Of a DNA stretch of 64,000 nucleotides, positions 20,938 to 32,349 are shown one piece after another. Source of the stretch: Effrenium voratum (Eukaryota > Sar > Dinophyceae > Suessiales > Symbiodiniaceae); contig CAUJNA010003239.1 of NCBI GenBank assembly GCA_963377175.1, positions 677,096 to 741,095 of the forward strand, in the 5' to 3' direction. Under the pieces are notes generated by a model, which saw only the letters and a list, made by a program, of their open reading frames with translations, was not told the origin of the DNA and ran no database searches. The translations under genes were made by a program, and so were the position numbers. Position 1 is the first letter of the stretch. Each line of letters starts with the position of its first letter.

Positions 20938-21704
20938 GTTGGCATGCATCACAGGGGCTGGTGTTGTCGCAGCCTCAGCGAGCCTGCCTTGAGGGGATCA
21001 ACGGTTCAGTCAACGGCATGATGACGAGAGGGAGGATAGGCGTCAGGATCAGAATCAGGTTGAGGCGGATGAACATGCACAGATCTTCGGGAACAAGCAT
21101 GTGGGATTCTCCAGCAGAGAAACTCATGGTTTGTTTGATTTGCGAGGGGCCCAGGGATTTTCGCTATCCAAATTTAATCCCATTTGCTAGGCAAAGCGAC
21201 AAGCTCACAATTTGCAAATAAGGAAGAACAATGAAATCGTTCAAGGCATGTTTTGGAGGTAACCATGTTTGTTTAGATTTGGTCTAGCATTGCCTGATTC
21301 TAATTTAGTGTAAGGAGATTAGGGGACTGGACAATATTGAACTCACAAATACGGTGCATTTGTTCATGGGGCAAAGTGACGCGTTGATTGAAAGGGAGAC
21401 CGGCACGAATCCAAACATGTTTGAGGGGGTCCCTTAATTTGAAAACAAGCTGCGCCGTTTTCATGTGCCCTTCACAGCGCAAAGGTGGCAAACTCAACGC
21501 ATGGGTCCCAAGATAGCCTCCCACCAATTGTCATGGAACCTGACGTTCGGGGTGTCCTGGTTTGGACCATGTTCCTTTTTCTTGGGGCCCATAGGGACCC
21601 ATGTCCTGTCAGGTGCCGAGGCTTAAAACAGGATGGGAGGTCATTTCCATCGTAGGGACCCATGTCACGTTCCCTTTGCTGCGGACCCATATGCTGCTTC
21701 CATG

Positions 21705-21915
21705 TGGGTATGGGTCAAAATTACACCACCAGGAATTGGACCGCAGGTTTTAGTCCGTGTTTCCATTTACCAGGGCAAGCCATTTCGGGGTTAGCCTATG
21801 ATTGACCACCATAGCCAGCAGAAACGCAAGTTGGTTACAGTGATTTCGGGAGATAGTTGGGTACAAACGGTTTGACGCAACCATAGCATTGCCCTGGAAC
21901 AATCAGAGCCCTGTA
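21705..21915 (+). repeat. F3 repeat plus a segment shared with 53855-53965
   Basis: The first part (21705-21785) is an F3 copy beginning GTGGGTATGGGTCAAAATTA. The second part (about 21815-21915) is nearly identical to the reverse complement of 53855-53965 and can be read there as MLWLRRQTVCTQLSPEITVT. F3 copies lie next to both, so a larger unit seems to have been duplicated in inverse orientation. Confidence 0.65.
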
Positions 21916-24756
21916 AAAAAGGTGGGAGGCTATGATTCATCGTCTTACTCGCAGTCCGGAGGTCCTGGGCTCCTCCGGGCATCGAGGGTGAGGGCCATGT
22001 GAACTGCCAGGACCAGACTCGATGTTTTTTTCCAGGATGCCACCTTGTGTGTTTGTGTGTGCGTGTGTGCTTTTTTTGTTTTCGGGGGGGGTCCATGCCA
22101 CGTGTGTTGGTGTGTCTTGTTAGAAGTTGCACCCCCGCAAACTTCATATGATGAGTTTCCTGTTGGTGTTTTCTTGAAGATCACCCTAAAAGGGGTACCA
22201 ACTCCACAAAAGAGAGTCCCAGGAAGGGTCCCCCCCTTTTTGGATGGCAAGGGGACACCAGAAGCAAATCAACCTGAAGGGGTAAGACATTTTAGAGGAA
22301 ACACTATAGTGAGTAACAATCGAGCGGAGCCTTTTACCTGGACCAATCGTGAAATATGTGCAAACTGTACCCGTTGGTTGGGTATGCTGACTCTGTTGTC
22401 TGAGTATGCCTCGCGCCGGTTGGGTTTCATGGCATGGGTGGTTACGGTCTCACTTCAGTTGGTAGACTTTGAGAAGCTGAAAAATGGCATTTGCTTTTGG
22501 GAAATCATGTTTTAACATGATGCAGAATCCATTCAAATGAGTTGCTCATCACAGTTGTCGAACGATGCGTTTTGTGTTCTCAGAATCAACCGAGTGGCGG
22601 TTTATTTTTTTCGCTCAGGCAAACATGTATAGATGTTGACATATCAACAAAAAATGTGGCGCCGCACTACAGTCGCGGAAGGTTTTTTCCCGCGGAAGCT
22701 CGCGGAAGGGACCCTTTTGATTTGCACATAGTAGTTAGATTTCGGTTGGGTGGCTGTTGCCAAGCACGTGTACTAGCAAACCGGACGCACTCAGTTTCGA
22801 GAAGCAACTTGCCTGCGGAAGGTTCACAGCGCGGAAGCTTCGCGGAAGGGTTTGATACGTCAATGCAAATTTAAAGGGAACAAAACCACCACCAGAGTTG
22901 AGATGGGCTAAACCCTCGTACGCAAAATGTGGAGTTGAAGGGTCATCCTGAACCCTTGAGAAAGGCTGGCCAAACTGGATACGGGCTTGCAAAGGACTCA
23001 ACGTGCCTCTCCGAGTGTGGTGCTTCACCTTCACCCCGAGTGAGGCCACTTTCAGACCTCAAACTAAATCCCGAGCGGCTCGCGGGAGGAATGTTGCGCT
23101 GCACTACCAAGGATTCTGTGTGAAAGTTCCCAAGTTGAACAAAAACCAGAAGCGCAACCTTTTAATGTCCCTCTAAGAAGACTCGGAAAAGGACACCTCA
23201 ACACTGACACAACTTGGTGGCTCCCAGACTCCCAGCCATCCCCTTAGCTTTTTAGCATTTTAGTGTTTAGTGGTAGTTTCCATTTAACCCACTGAAAGTT
23301 AAACTTTTAGCTGGGGATCTGAGGGCAGCCCAGATAAATGGAGCAGATGCGGAGCTTCAGGATGGGTTTATCTTCTCGAAACTCGCGCGGCGCCCTTGCA
23401 CCCTTGACGGGTCTCAGGAGCTAGAGGAGTCTCGACGCCGTGTGGAGGCAATCCGATTTGAGAAAAGACGTGTTTTTCGGAGCGAGAGGAGAACTTCGGA
23501 CACGGAACCGGCTGGACGCAAACAGGGTGATGGACCCATACAAAATTGAACCCGTACCCTGCCCAAGGGCATGCGGTCTGCTTCCTGCCATTGGGCTATT
23601 TCTTGGCGGGTACACGACAGCTCTTGCCATGCTCGAGCAATCCGATGGATCCCGTCCGGTTGCAGTGGAGTGCTTTGCCCTTTCCGTCGCTGAACCGTTA
23701 GTTGCGTTAGGTGTTGGATAACCACACAGAATCGCAGGTATCTCACAAGGAGGACTTGGGATTGGCAGCTTAGCACGAAGGAGATGAAAACAGGGCTCAC
23801 TATCGAAGCCTTGGGAGTGAAAAGGGTGCGTACCAAGAATAGTAAATACCACCCCGCAAATAAATGCTTATTGGCTGGGCAAACGATAGATGCACTCATC
23901 CCTTGCAACTTGTCCTGATTGCGACTTTGCAAATTGAAGCACAAGCTTTGAAAGGGAGAAGTGTTTGATAGTTGTTGCTGCTTTTTGAATTGGTTGTTAG
24001 TACAAACTTTAAAGGGCAAGAGGGACTTGTTTTTTCAATTCTAGTATGGGTATGGTACTGGGAGCTTGAGGCCCACGGTTTGGGAACAGCGATATTTATT
24101 TGTTCGGTGCACTTATTCATAAGGGGAAGGGATCAACATCTTCGAAACACGCCAATTGTCATTCAGAATATGAAACGTGTTCAGACAAAGGGGATGTTTC
24201 CCTGAACCCTTTGACTTGTTGTCCATGCTAGATATCCGATTATCCGCCCGTGCCACTGTGAACACCAGCCTTTTGCTTGGCTTGGTGGGGAGGGTCATCA
24301 ACTTGGTTCCTGTCTTCATGTCCTCGCGGTGGAACCATGACCATGACGCACGCGGTTTGGAGAATGGCGCACCGACCTAAGTGTCGATCCTTCCGGGTGG
24401 CATGAACCGGTTTTGGGGATTCCCCCCAAAGGAAACCATGGATGGCGTTTCTCCTGGTCATTCCATGTATCATGCCCAGCCTATCGCACCAGCAAGTTCT
24501 TCAGCAAACTTCGCCAGTGCATCCATTTCGTTACCTAAGGCAGGCAACCGAGGCGCCCCTTTTGACCCAGGTCCCTCTCTTTGACCACCCCGGATGCTCT
24601 CAGAAAGTTCGAGTTTTTTTACAGGGCTCCTTAAAAGATACATTTTGCCTATTTGAAACATGGCTTTTTCCACCAAAATAAAGGGAAACCACCATGTACA
24701 AGGCAATGTTCAGGTGTATTCACTGTAAGGATCCCTGTTTTATCACCACGCGGCAG
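21916..24756. other. Intron or spacer with duplicated motif and F2 repeat
   Basis: Two related segments (22674-22727 and 22814-22872) share GCGGAAG repeats and a TTTGCA end. An F2 copy is at 23219-23332. A frame near 23410-23540 (GSQELEESRRRVEAIRFEKR) looks helical but has no clear splice pair. Confidence 0.4.
23219..23332 (-). repeat. Dispersed repeat family F2, reverse copy
   Basis: It is the reverse complement of the 40969-41066 type: GGTGGCTCCCAG, then TTAGCTTTTTAGCATTTTAG, TTTCCATTTAACCCACT and GGGGATCTGAGGGCAG. Confidence 0.8.
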
Positions 24757-24833
24757 GGTCCGTCACTTCACGCCAGGCGCTGGGCTTCCGACAGGATGAG
24801 GAAGCCACCGCCGCCCTGCGCGAGGCATCCCAG
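24757..24833 (+). CDS. Probable exon of a plus-strand gene
   Basis: After ACCACGCGGCAG the frame reads VTSRQALGFRQDEEATAALR then EASQ, with strong G/C third-position bias. A GC donor (CAG followed by GCGGGG) is the likely end. Other donors further right are possible. The peptide looks like a charged helix. It may be the most 3' visible exon of the plus-strand gene, but no phase link to 20937 could be made. Confidence 0.55.
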
Positions 24834-25599
24834 GCGGGGAAAAGAAAGATGCCGAGTCCCCTCCCTCCCCCTCATGACCCCCCCTCCGGAGCCCAAATCG
24901 AAAAGCAAAAAGGCAGCCCTGCAGCCCTTGAGGTCCAAAACTTCTTTTTTGCCGTCAAAAAGAGACCTTGAGGTCACCATTGAGGTCCAAGACTTCTTTG
25001 ATGTCGAGGGTTTCGAAGGCGCATTTTGTGGCGTCCAAACAGATGTGTTTGCTTGAGCGAAATGCGCAGGTTCCATGGATCGCAGCATCCGTGGCGGTGT
25101 ATCGCTGCAAGCTTAGCAATGAGCGCATCGAGCCTGAGCCAGCGACATTGAACTGGATTCATGACCAGCACTGAAGCCCTCCACATTGCAAGTTCCGCAA
25201 GATGGGCGGCACATTGGATTGCTGCAAGACCCCATGGTGAAGGCAGAAGCAACCCGCTTGCGAGGCATAATACTTTGCAGGTTCATTGAAGTTGGAGAGG
25301 GGGTTACAAGGTCGTGCTGCGCATTTGTATGGGTCACGCTTGCAACTGGTTCATCCATACCGAACCTCCATTGGTCACTTTCTGGTGCACTCGGTCTAAT
25401 GGGGAGTACCCTGAGGGCTGTACGAACCGGTACCGTCTTGGTGGAGCTCAAAGTGAAAGGCATTTGCAGTTGATTGAATGAGGGGGAGGTTCTCGATAAC
25501 GATGGGTTTATCTTTGTGTTGATTCCGAAGTCCGATGTGTTATGACTGTTGAATGGGCAGATTGAGGCTTAACAACTGAAATGAAAGATCCGCAACAAA
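24834..25599. other. Spacer with weak coding signal
   Basis: A frame ending at 25056 (LEVTIEVQDFFDVEGFEGAF) contains a small internal duplication of GAGGTCCAA-ACTTCTTT. Neither it nor the 25186-25473 frame has convincing splice sites or bias. Confidence 0.3.
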
Positions 25600-26108
25600 T
25601 TTATCAATATATCAAAGACGACTACAAATAATAATCGCCAATAATACAACATATATCATTTGATAATTGATGGATCAAAAGAGGGCCATTATGTTGTAGG
25701 TTTAATCGCCTACGAAATATTGGCGAAGGCGTGTGCAAAAGGCTTTTTCATTTTGTTTTACAAATATTTTATTGAATTTAAACGTTTTGATTTTTGAATC
25801 GGAGTTATATTTATATTGATTATTTAGATGATTGAATTGATATTATTTAAGATACATTATATAATTGTATTGAATATTTATATTGATTGGAATATATATA
25901 TATATATTTATATTGAATTTAATATATTGAATATCATATTTGTATTATTATATTGATATTTTAATATATATATATATATGGGATATTTATAATATTGAAT
26001 ATGGAATGATAGTATTTATTAAATAATATGATATGTGTTTAATTTATGAATATTTGTGAATTTGGATATGTTTTAATTGTTTTGTTTGGTTTTGTTAAGT
26101 AAAGATTT

Positions 26109-26247
26109 TGTAGTAGGTATAGCATTTTGGTTAGTGTAATATGTTCGCAAGGTTAAATGTAGAATGTATGGTAGGCATAGCATTTTGGCAAGGTTGGATG
26201 CAGATTTCGTGGTAGGCATAACATTTTTGTAGTGATAGTTATAGCAC
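26109..26247 (+). repeat. Short tandem repeat around GTAGGCATAGCATTTTGG
   Basis: The motif GGTAGGCATAGCATTTTGG, with flanking GCAAGGTTGGATG, occurs about three times in varied form. Confidence 0.6.
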
Positions 26248-26399
26248 TTTCACAAAATTCGTAAGATTCTTTTTCGTAGTCGGGGTTCGAAAAACATAAT
26301 TCTTTAATATAAAAATAATAGATGAACTTAATTTTTATAGTTATGATTCTAAAATCGCAATTTTAAATACGAAAGTAGTATACGAAGTCTATTTTTGCA

Positions 26400-26720
26400 A
26401 GGTAAATAAAGAGATAATTAGAGAGATAAATGCAAAAAGAGAGAGAGAGAGATAAATAGATAGGTAAAAAGATAAATAGATAGATAGAGATAGATAGATA
26501 GATAATTAGATAAAGAGAGAGAGATAAAAAGATAGATAGATAGATAGAAAAAAAAAGATAGATAAATAAAGAGAGAGATAAATAAATAGATAGAGATAGA
26601 AAGAAAGATAGATAAATAGAGAGAGAAATAGATAGAATATAAAATAGATAGATATATAAATAATAGATAGATAAATAAATAGATATATATATATAGAGAA
26701 AGAGAGAGAGATAAATAAAT
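26400..26720 (+). repeat. GATA/GAGA microsatellite
   Basis: Interrupted runs of GATA, GATAAATA and GAGA make up the stretch. Confidence 0.9.
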
Positions 26721-26739
26721 CTTGTTAGAATTATATGTT

Positions 26740-27490
26740 ATTGGAATTTAATATTTTATTAGAATATTTGATTAATGGATTTCGTTTAATATTTCGTTAG
26801 AGTTATTTGTTAGTGATTTCGTTAAGTATCCCATTAAAATGGTTTGTTAGTCGATTATTACGCTAGCACGATTTATTAATGGATCTCGTCGAATATCCCA
26901 CTAGAATAGCCCACTTATGGATCCCGCCGAATATCCCACCAAAATAGCCCATTAGTGGATCCCGCCAAATACTTCGTTAAATATTCTAGAGCGGTTCGTT
27001 AATGGATCCCGCTAAGTATCTTGCTGAAAATCCTTCGTCGATGGATTTTGCCGAGTATTCGGCCAGTATTGCATCGGAACGGCCCGTTGATATTCGTTAT
27101 CCCGCTAGAATAGCTCGTTAGTTTGGTTTTGCTCCACCCGGCGCGTTGGGTTTACAATTGGATTTATGTTTTATGTTGGTGTCTTTGTGTTTTGAGTGAT
27201 CTTAAGGCTAGGAAAGGGTGATATTTGATGTGTTTTTGGGTTACGAATTATCGGATTTCTTTTTGGAAGGGGTTTGATTTTTATAAATAGAATCGATATT
27301 TGAATTCTCGAAATCGATTCGTAGATAAATGGGTTTTAACATATAGACAGGTGGACAAGGCTCTCAATGCAAAGCTTACTGAGCAGTTATAGGCCCCAAG
27401 CCAATCGAAAATCATGCTTGAATTCACACAATCGTGTTCACGATCGCAAGCTTGGAGTGTGGAGGGTGGGGATTACTCGAAACGAAGTAT
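26740..27490 (-). repeat. Left inverted arm: decayed copy of the 32.35-33.3 kb unit
   Basis: Read on the minus strand, 27361-27490 gives TAATCCCCACCCTCCACA, GTGAACACGATTGTGTGAAT and GCTTTGCATTGAGAGCC, as at 32370-32490 on plus. Beyond it the 38-bp minisatellite follows in AT-shifted form (GGATCCCGCC units at about 26880-27020 on plus). Outer units are almost unreadable. Confidence 0.8.
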
Positions 27491-28044
27491 ATTGTTTAAT
27501 ATATTCTATATATTTTGATTTGGTATGGAATAATATTGATTTGATATTTAATTTAATTTGATAAATTGATTATTCGGTTTATAATAAATTAAAAATTAAA
27601 ATAATTATATATATAATATAATTGATAGAAACTTATAAATCATATAAAATTTATGTTAAATATAATATAAATAAGTTTATATATTACATATAATATATTA
27701 TATAATAAATATATAAATTCTTAAATTATTTAATTATATAATATAATTAAACAAATATATTAATATAATGAAAATTATGTTTTTATTAAATTTATTCAAT
27801 TTAAATTATTAAATTATATTAATTTATGATAATATAAATATAATTTTCAATTTAAATATATATATATATATTTAATCCTAATATATTTAATTCCATATAT
27901 ATGTATAATTCGATAATTATATTAATTCGTAATGAATTATTTATGGAATTCAACGAATTTATAAATTCCATATCTATATATCGCATCTTGTATATAAATA
28001 AATAATCAAAATTAAATTTATAAAGAATATTTAAATAAATTTTG

Positions 28045-28670
28045 TTTCGAGTTATTCCTATCCTTCATAAGACCATGAACACAATTTTATGAATTTAAGA
28101 TAATTTTTGAGTGGCTTGGGGCCTATAATTATTTTAATATGCTTTGCATTGAGCGCCTTATCCACCTATCTGTATGCCAAATTCCATTTATCTGCGACCC
28201 GATCTCGAGAACTCAAATATCGTTGCCGTTAATAAAAACCAAATCGTTTCCAAACAAAATCATTACCCTTTCCGAACCTCAAGATACACTCAAAACACGA
28301 AAGCACCAAGATAAAATATCAACCCAACTGCACGCCGAGCGGAATAGTAAGCAAAACCAAATTAACAAATTACTCTAACGAGATATTATTATATCCATTA
28401 ATGAAAGATATTCGATTAGATCCACCAGCAAGAAATAGTTAATAAGATATTCGAAAAAAAATAAATAAATCTAATATTCAACGGAACCCATTAAATATTC
28501 AATAAGATTCTATCGATATTCTAACGAATTATTCTAATCGAGATACCTAACAATATCCATTAGCAAAATATTCTAACAAAATATTAAGGAACACCCATTA
28601 GCGAATCATTATAATAAAATATTCGATAAAAATAAAATCTATAAATCCTATTCTATCGAGTAAAAAAAAA
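28045..28670 (+). repeat. Right inverted arm: decayed copy of the 32.35-33.3 kb unit
   Basis: GGCTTGGGGCCTATAATT, GCTTTGCATTGAGCGCC, CGATCTCGAGAACTCAAAT and ACCCTTTCCGAACCTCAAG align in order with 32440-32660. Differences are mainly G to A. A 38-bp periodicity continues from 28370 with units such as GATATTCGATTAGATCCACC. Confidence 0.8.
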
Positions 28671-29520
28671 TAATATATATATATATAACTATAAATTATA
28701 TGTATATAAAATGTTCTATCCAAACAATATTAATAATATATATATATTTCCAAATAGAAATCAATATTTCTAAATATCATATATCAAATAAAATATCAAT
28801 AATATTCAATTCAAAAATAATCTAAATCAAAATTCAATTTCCAATTAACATTCAAAAAATATTAAAAACAATAATAGACATTAATATAATACAATATATA
28901 ACATAATTTTCCAATAATATAATATGTTATAAACCAATTATTTCTATATCTTAAATCTAAAATATCATTAATTATTATTTATCAACCAATTTAATAAAAA
29001 TAAATTAAAAATTACATATCAACAAATACCCCCCAAACCACAAATCAAACCTAAACCTAAACAAAAATATAACTATAATATATTATAATATATTATAATA
29101 TCAACTTCTAAATATTTTACAAATAATCAATTCCTTTCCAAATAAACTCGTATTTAATTCAACATTATTATTCCCCAAAAATTAATAATATTCAAATTCC
29201 TAAGCCAAATAAATATAAATAAATACCTAATCACAAAAATAAACTAATAATCAATCAATCAATCCAATCCTTTTCAATACATATCAAAATACACCCAACT
29301 ACCAAAAACAAAATCAACAAACACAATACAAAATAATTTCTTTCAATAACCAAAACTTAATATTCCATCACAAGTACACATATAATTTCTTTATCAAATA
29401 TTTACCAAATGTTCAAAATATTCCAAACCCTAGACAACATACATGGTTTTCTTAACATACCAATCAACAGATGTTTCAATATTTTACTTTATTCGATTTA
29501 TCAGTCCTAAGTAAAAAAAC

Positions 29521-31904
29521 AAAAATGTACTGGATATGTTCAATAATATTACAACACCCTATTCCGTGTTTTCCAGCGAAGAAATGTTCGCCAAATGTTC
29601 TCTTCCGCGCGAGCGTCCGGACTCCCAGGATCGAAGGCCTCTGGAACTCGCGAGCATTTCGTTCCTTCACATCAAACCTCTTGCAAGAGCTTGCGGGTTG
29701 CACGGGAACGATACTTCATCTTTCGCAAGATGTTTTGTAACCAGCTGCAGGGCTAGTGGAGACTCAACATTGTACATCAACTGAAATTTTCAGCCGCTGC
29801 CCACAAAGAACTTATCCTACATTTCGGGTTCACTCAACTGGCGTCGTGTCAAAGTCTTAAGTCCTCCAATCCGAAGCTATGATGCGTGAATACAGCAAGC
29901 AGAAGCGCCGACGTCCTGCAAGTCCGACCGCTGATCTCCCCAAGTGAGACATGTGCAATACTGAATGAGGTCTGCGGTATTTCTCGGAACGATAGTTTCG
30001 GAAGTTGCAGGGAATGCAAGCTTGCATTAACCATTCTGAGGCTTCGGCCCATTGCTCCACCTGGAGTAGCCGGAGGTGTCATGACACGCACAGAGCCCAC
30101 CCGACTTTTCCAGAGTTCTGGATGCAAACTGCCAACGATACCCACGCGATCATGCCGCACACCGTGTGGCAACTAAAGTCTGCCCATTGCCAAAAGCGGA
30201 TGCCAGACTTGCGGCCGTAGAGCCATGTGGCTATGATTTTTTGACATCGTTTAGGTGGGGATTCATGTCCACTCATCACTTTTGAGGTGGCTCCCTAATA
30301 AAATTCATGGTCATGTGGCTCGAACAACTCGAGCATTGAGTGAGTGGCAACTCCGAGATGCTTTCCGCTCGCGACATCGCGGCATGCGCCGTGCCTCTGA
30401 ACAGACTTTCCAGGTCTCCCAGTCTGGCTCCACCTCAGTGGAGCTGCCAGTTTGGGTGGATACCAACTCCATCTCACTGATTTGGACCTAAATGCCTCAA
30501 CTGCGCTGCCCTACAGGGGGCTGAAAAGAGATTATGTACTGACACAAGCACTCTATCTACCTTGCATACAATATATATATATATATATTATATATATATA
30601 TATGTATTACATATAAAATCAAATATATGAGGATTGTCCAATATTCCTTGCTCGAAAAACGACCTTTCGCCTCGCCTTTCCGCGAATCTTCCGTGGTAAA
30701 ACCACACTTTTTGGTACGTGTCTAAACACACGTAGGTTTCCGCAAAAAATAGTAAAGCAAGCCAAGAGGAAGAGCTGGAGCAGAAAGCAAGAAATAGCAT
30801 AGGAATGGAACGAGGATGGACAAGGGAGCAGAACGAGCAATTGGACAAGCAAACGCAGAAAGCGGAGCAGCAGGACACTGACAAAGGAGGCAGGAAAGCG
30901 GCGACAAGCGACAAGCTAAGAAATTGGTCATCCATCGCGCTCGGCGACAGCTACAGTTCCGGGGGTTTCGTTTTGGTATCGTTTTGGATACGCACGTACA
31001 CGATCATTCCATGGAAATGATATGCGAAGCTCGCCAATCTGAACCCATATCCCACTGGCGAGTCCAAGCCCAGCGCACGAGCATGGAGCATCTGTTCAAG
31101 CAAATGCAGCACCTTCTCCTCAGCTCGCCGATTCCAAGACCCCCTGCACGCAACGGAAGATTTCCCAAACGCACGAATGGTGAAGGCAGCTTTGTGCTAG
31201 GACCATCCCCAAGAAATCTTTGCCTCGGAAGCCGGGCTGACATGCATTCCAGCCACAGGGTGTCAAAGAATTCGGGGCTTGTCTGGTGGCACCTGCAACT
31301 ACAACGGCGACACAAACTGAGAGTGTCCCAAAAAGGCGAGCATCTCAGGGTTCCCTATTTTTTCTCCTAAAGGAAAAGCTGCCCTTGTCAGGTTCCTACA
31401 TTTCCCCAATGGAACAACTCCCCTTGTCAAACCTTCGGGATTTTGAACCCCGAGGATTCAACAAGGGGCAGCTGTGTTGACGCCGACTCTGGGCATTGCG
31501 CTGCCACGCCATGGCGCGCATAGCCCTTCATCAGCCTGGGGCTGGGCGAAGTCCAAGAGGCAATTGGTTTTGGGGGAGGCTTCTGACTGGAAAAAACATC
31601 TGAATTACCATACCTGGACCTTCCGACATGTAACGTTAACGCCGTTTCCCAAAACACCAATAATTTTCGCCGGTTGCTGAAAAAACGCTCTTTCGGAGAA
31701 AACACGCTCGCCGTGAGTCCAGCTCGGAACCAGGCAAAACAAAACGCCGTTTCGCCGGCAAACTACGCCGTTTTGACGGCAACTTACGCCGTTTTGCAAT
31801 TTTGATTGATGCTAGAGTGTGCAAACACTGAAAACTGCCGGCAGGCGAAAACAATCGCCGTTGGGTCAAAAGACATTTTTTGACAAAACAGCAATAATTT
31901 GCAC
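29521..31904. other. Spacer without supported gene
   Basis: Several frames of 70-150 codons are open on both strands, but none shows bias plus splice sites. A TA run is at 30570-30605. On the minus strand near 31080-31190 a fragment LPLRAGGLGIGELRRR faintly recalls the LPLRxGGLGL segment of LINE reverse transcriptases; alone it is too weak to call. Confidence 0.35.
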
Positions 31905-32168
31905 ATGCAGGTATTTCTCCAACCTGAAACAAGGTGGTGCAAGCACACACCGGCAGAGGCGCGCCGACCAAGCCGCCTGCCAGACTGCAAGAGAGCAGCG
32001 CGCCCAAGCGATGGCGGAAGCGGACGCGGCCAAGAAGGCCAGCAAGGCAGCCAAGGCCGCCGCGACCCGGGCGGCGAAGAAGGCCAAGGCTGAGGCGTTG
32101 GGGCCACTCCCCACATAAACCACCATTTGGGGTGAATTCGGTCGTGTGAGGTCGTTATAATTCAGTAG
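31905..32168 (+). repeat. TIR repeat family F5 split by a GC-rich exon-like insert
   Basis: The left part (TATTTCTCCAACCTGAAA) and the right part (CCCCACATAAACCACCATTT to GTTATAATTCA) correspond to the two halves of the intact copies at 40167-40276 and 56413-56525. About 160 bp of GC-rich sequence replaces the middle 15 bp. Confidence 0.7.
31955..32098 (+). CDS. Candidate exon, Ala/Lys-rich helix
   Basis: On plus, after CACCGGCAG, the frame gives QAMAEADAAKKASKAAKAAA then TRAAKKAKAEA, a basic Ala-rich helix with nearly all third positions G or C. On minus the same DNA also has a good acceptor (CAACGCCTCAG) and donor (GTGTGTGC) and would give a hydrophobic Ala-rich helix. The GC-rich composition makes both frames look biased, so the strand is uncertain. 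Plus is listed because Lys-Ala repeats are common in basic proteins; since neighbouring exons on this side read on minus, the minus reading is a real alternative. Confidence 0.4.
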
Positions 32169-32349
32169 TGATAGATCTCTTGTAAAACCAAGGAAAAATA
32201 ACATGAAGGTTTGGGGATTGCTTCTGAAGTCTGCAGTCCTCTTGGGTGAACAACTCACTCCACTCATGTTACTTGTGTTACCACCATTGCAGCCTGATGC
32301 AGGCGGCTTCGACTGCTTCAGCTATCCCAATCTCCCCCCCCAAAAAAAA

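Larger units (their letters stand above)
25600..29520. other. Extremely AT-rich block with strand-asymmetric composition
   Basis: About 3.9 kb is almost pure A and T in a genome region of otherwise balanced composition. The + strand is C-poor on the left (26041-26100 has 12 G and no C) and G-poor on the right (29221-29280 has 14 C and no G); the switch is near 27.7-28.0 kb. It contains two inverted decayed copies of the unit found at 32350-33299. No gene or RNA is recognisable inside. Confidence 0.85.

Noticed and set aside
25600..29520. Organellar DNA insertion as the source of the AT-rich block
   Set aside because: Both arms align with a local nuclear GC-rich unit, and no organellar gene is visible.
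31004..31315. Possible LINE reverse transcriptase fragment on minus
   Set aside because: Only one short LPLRAGGLG-like match; no catalytic motif and no continuation in neighbouring frames.
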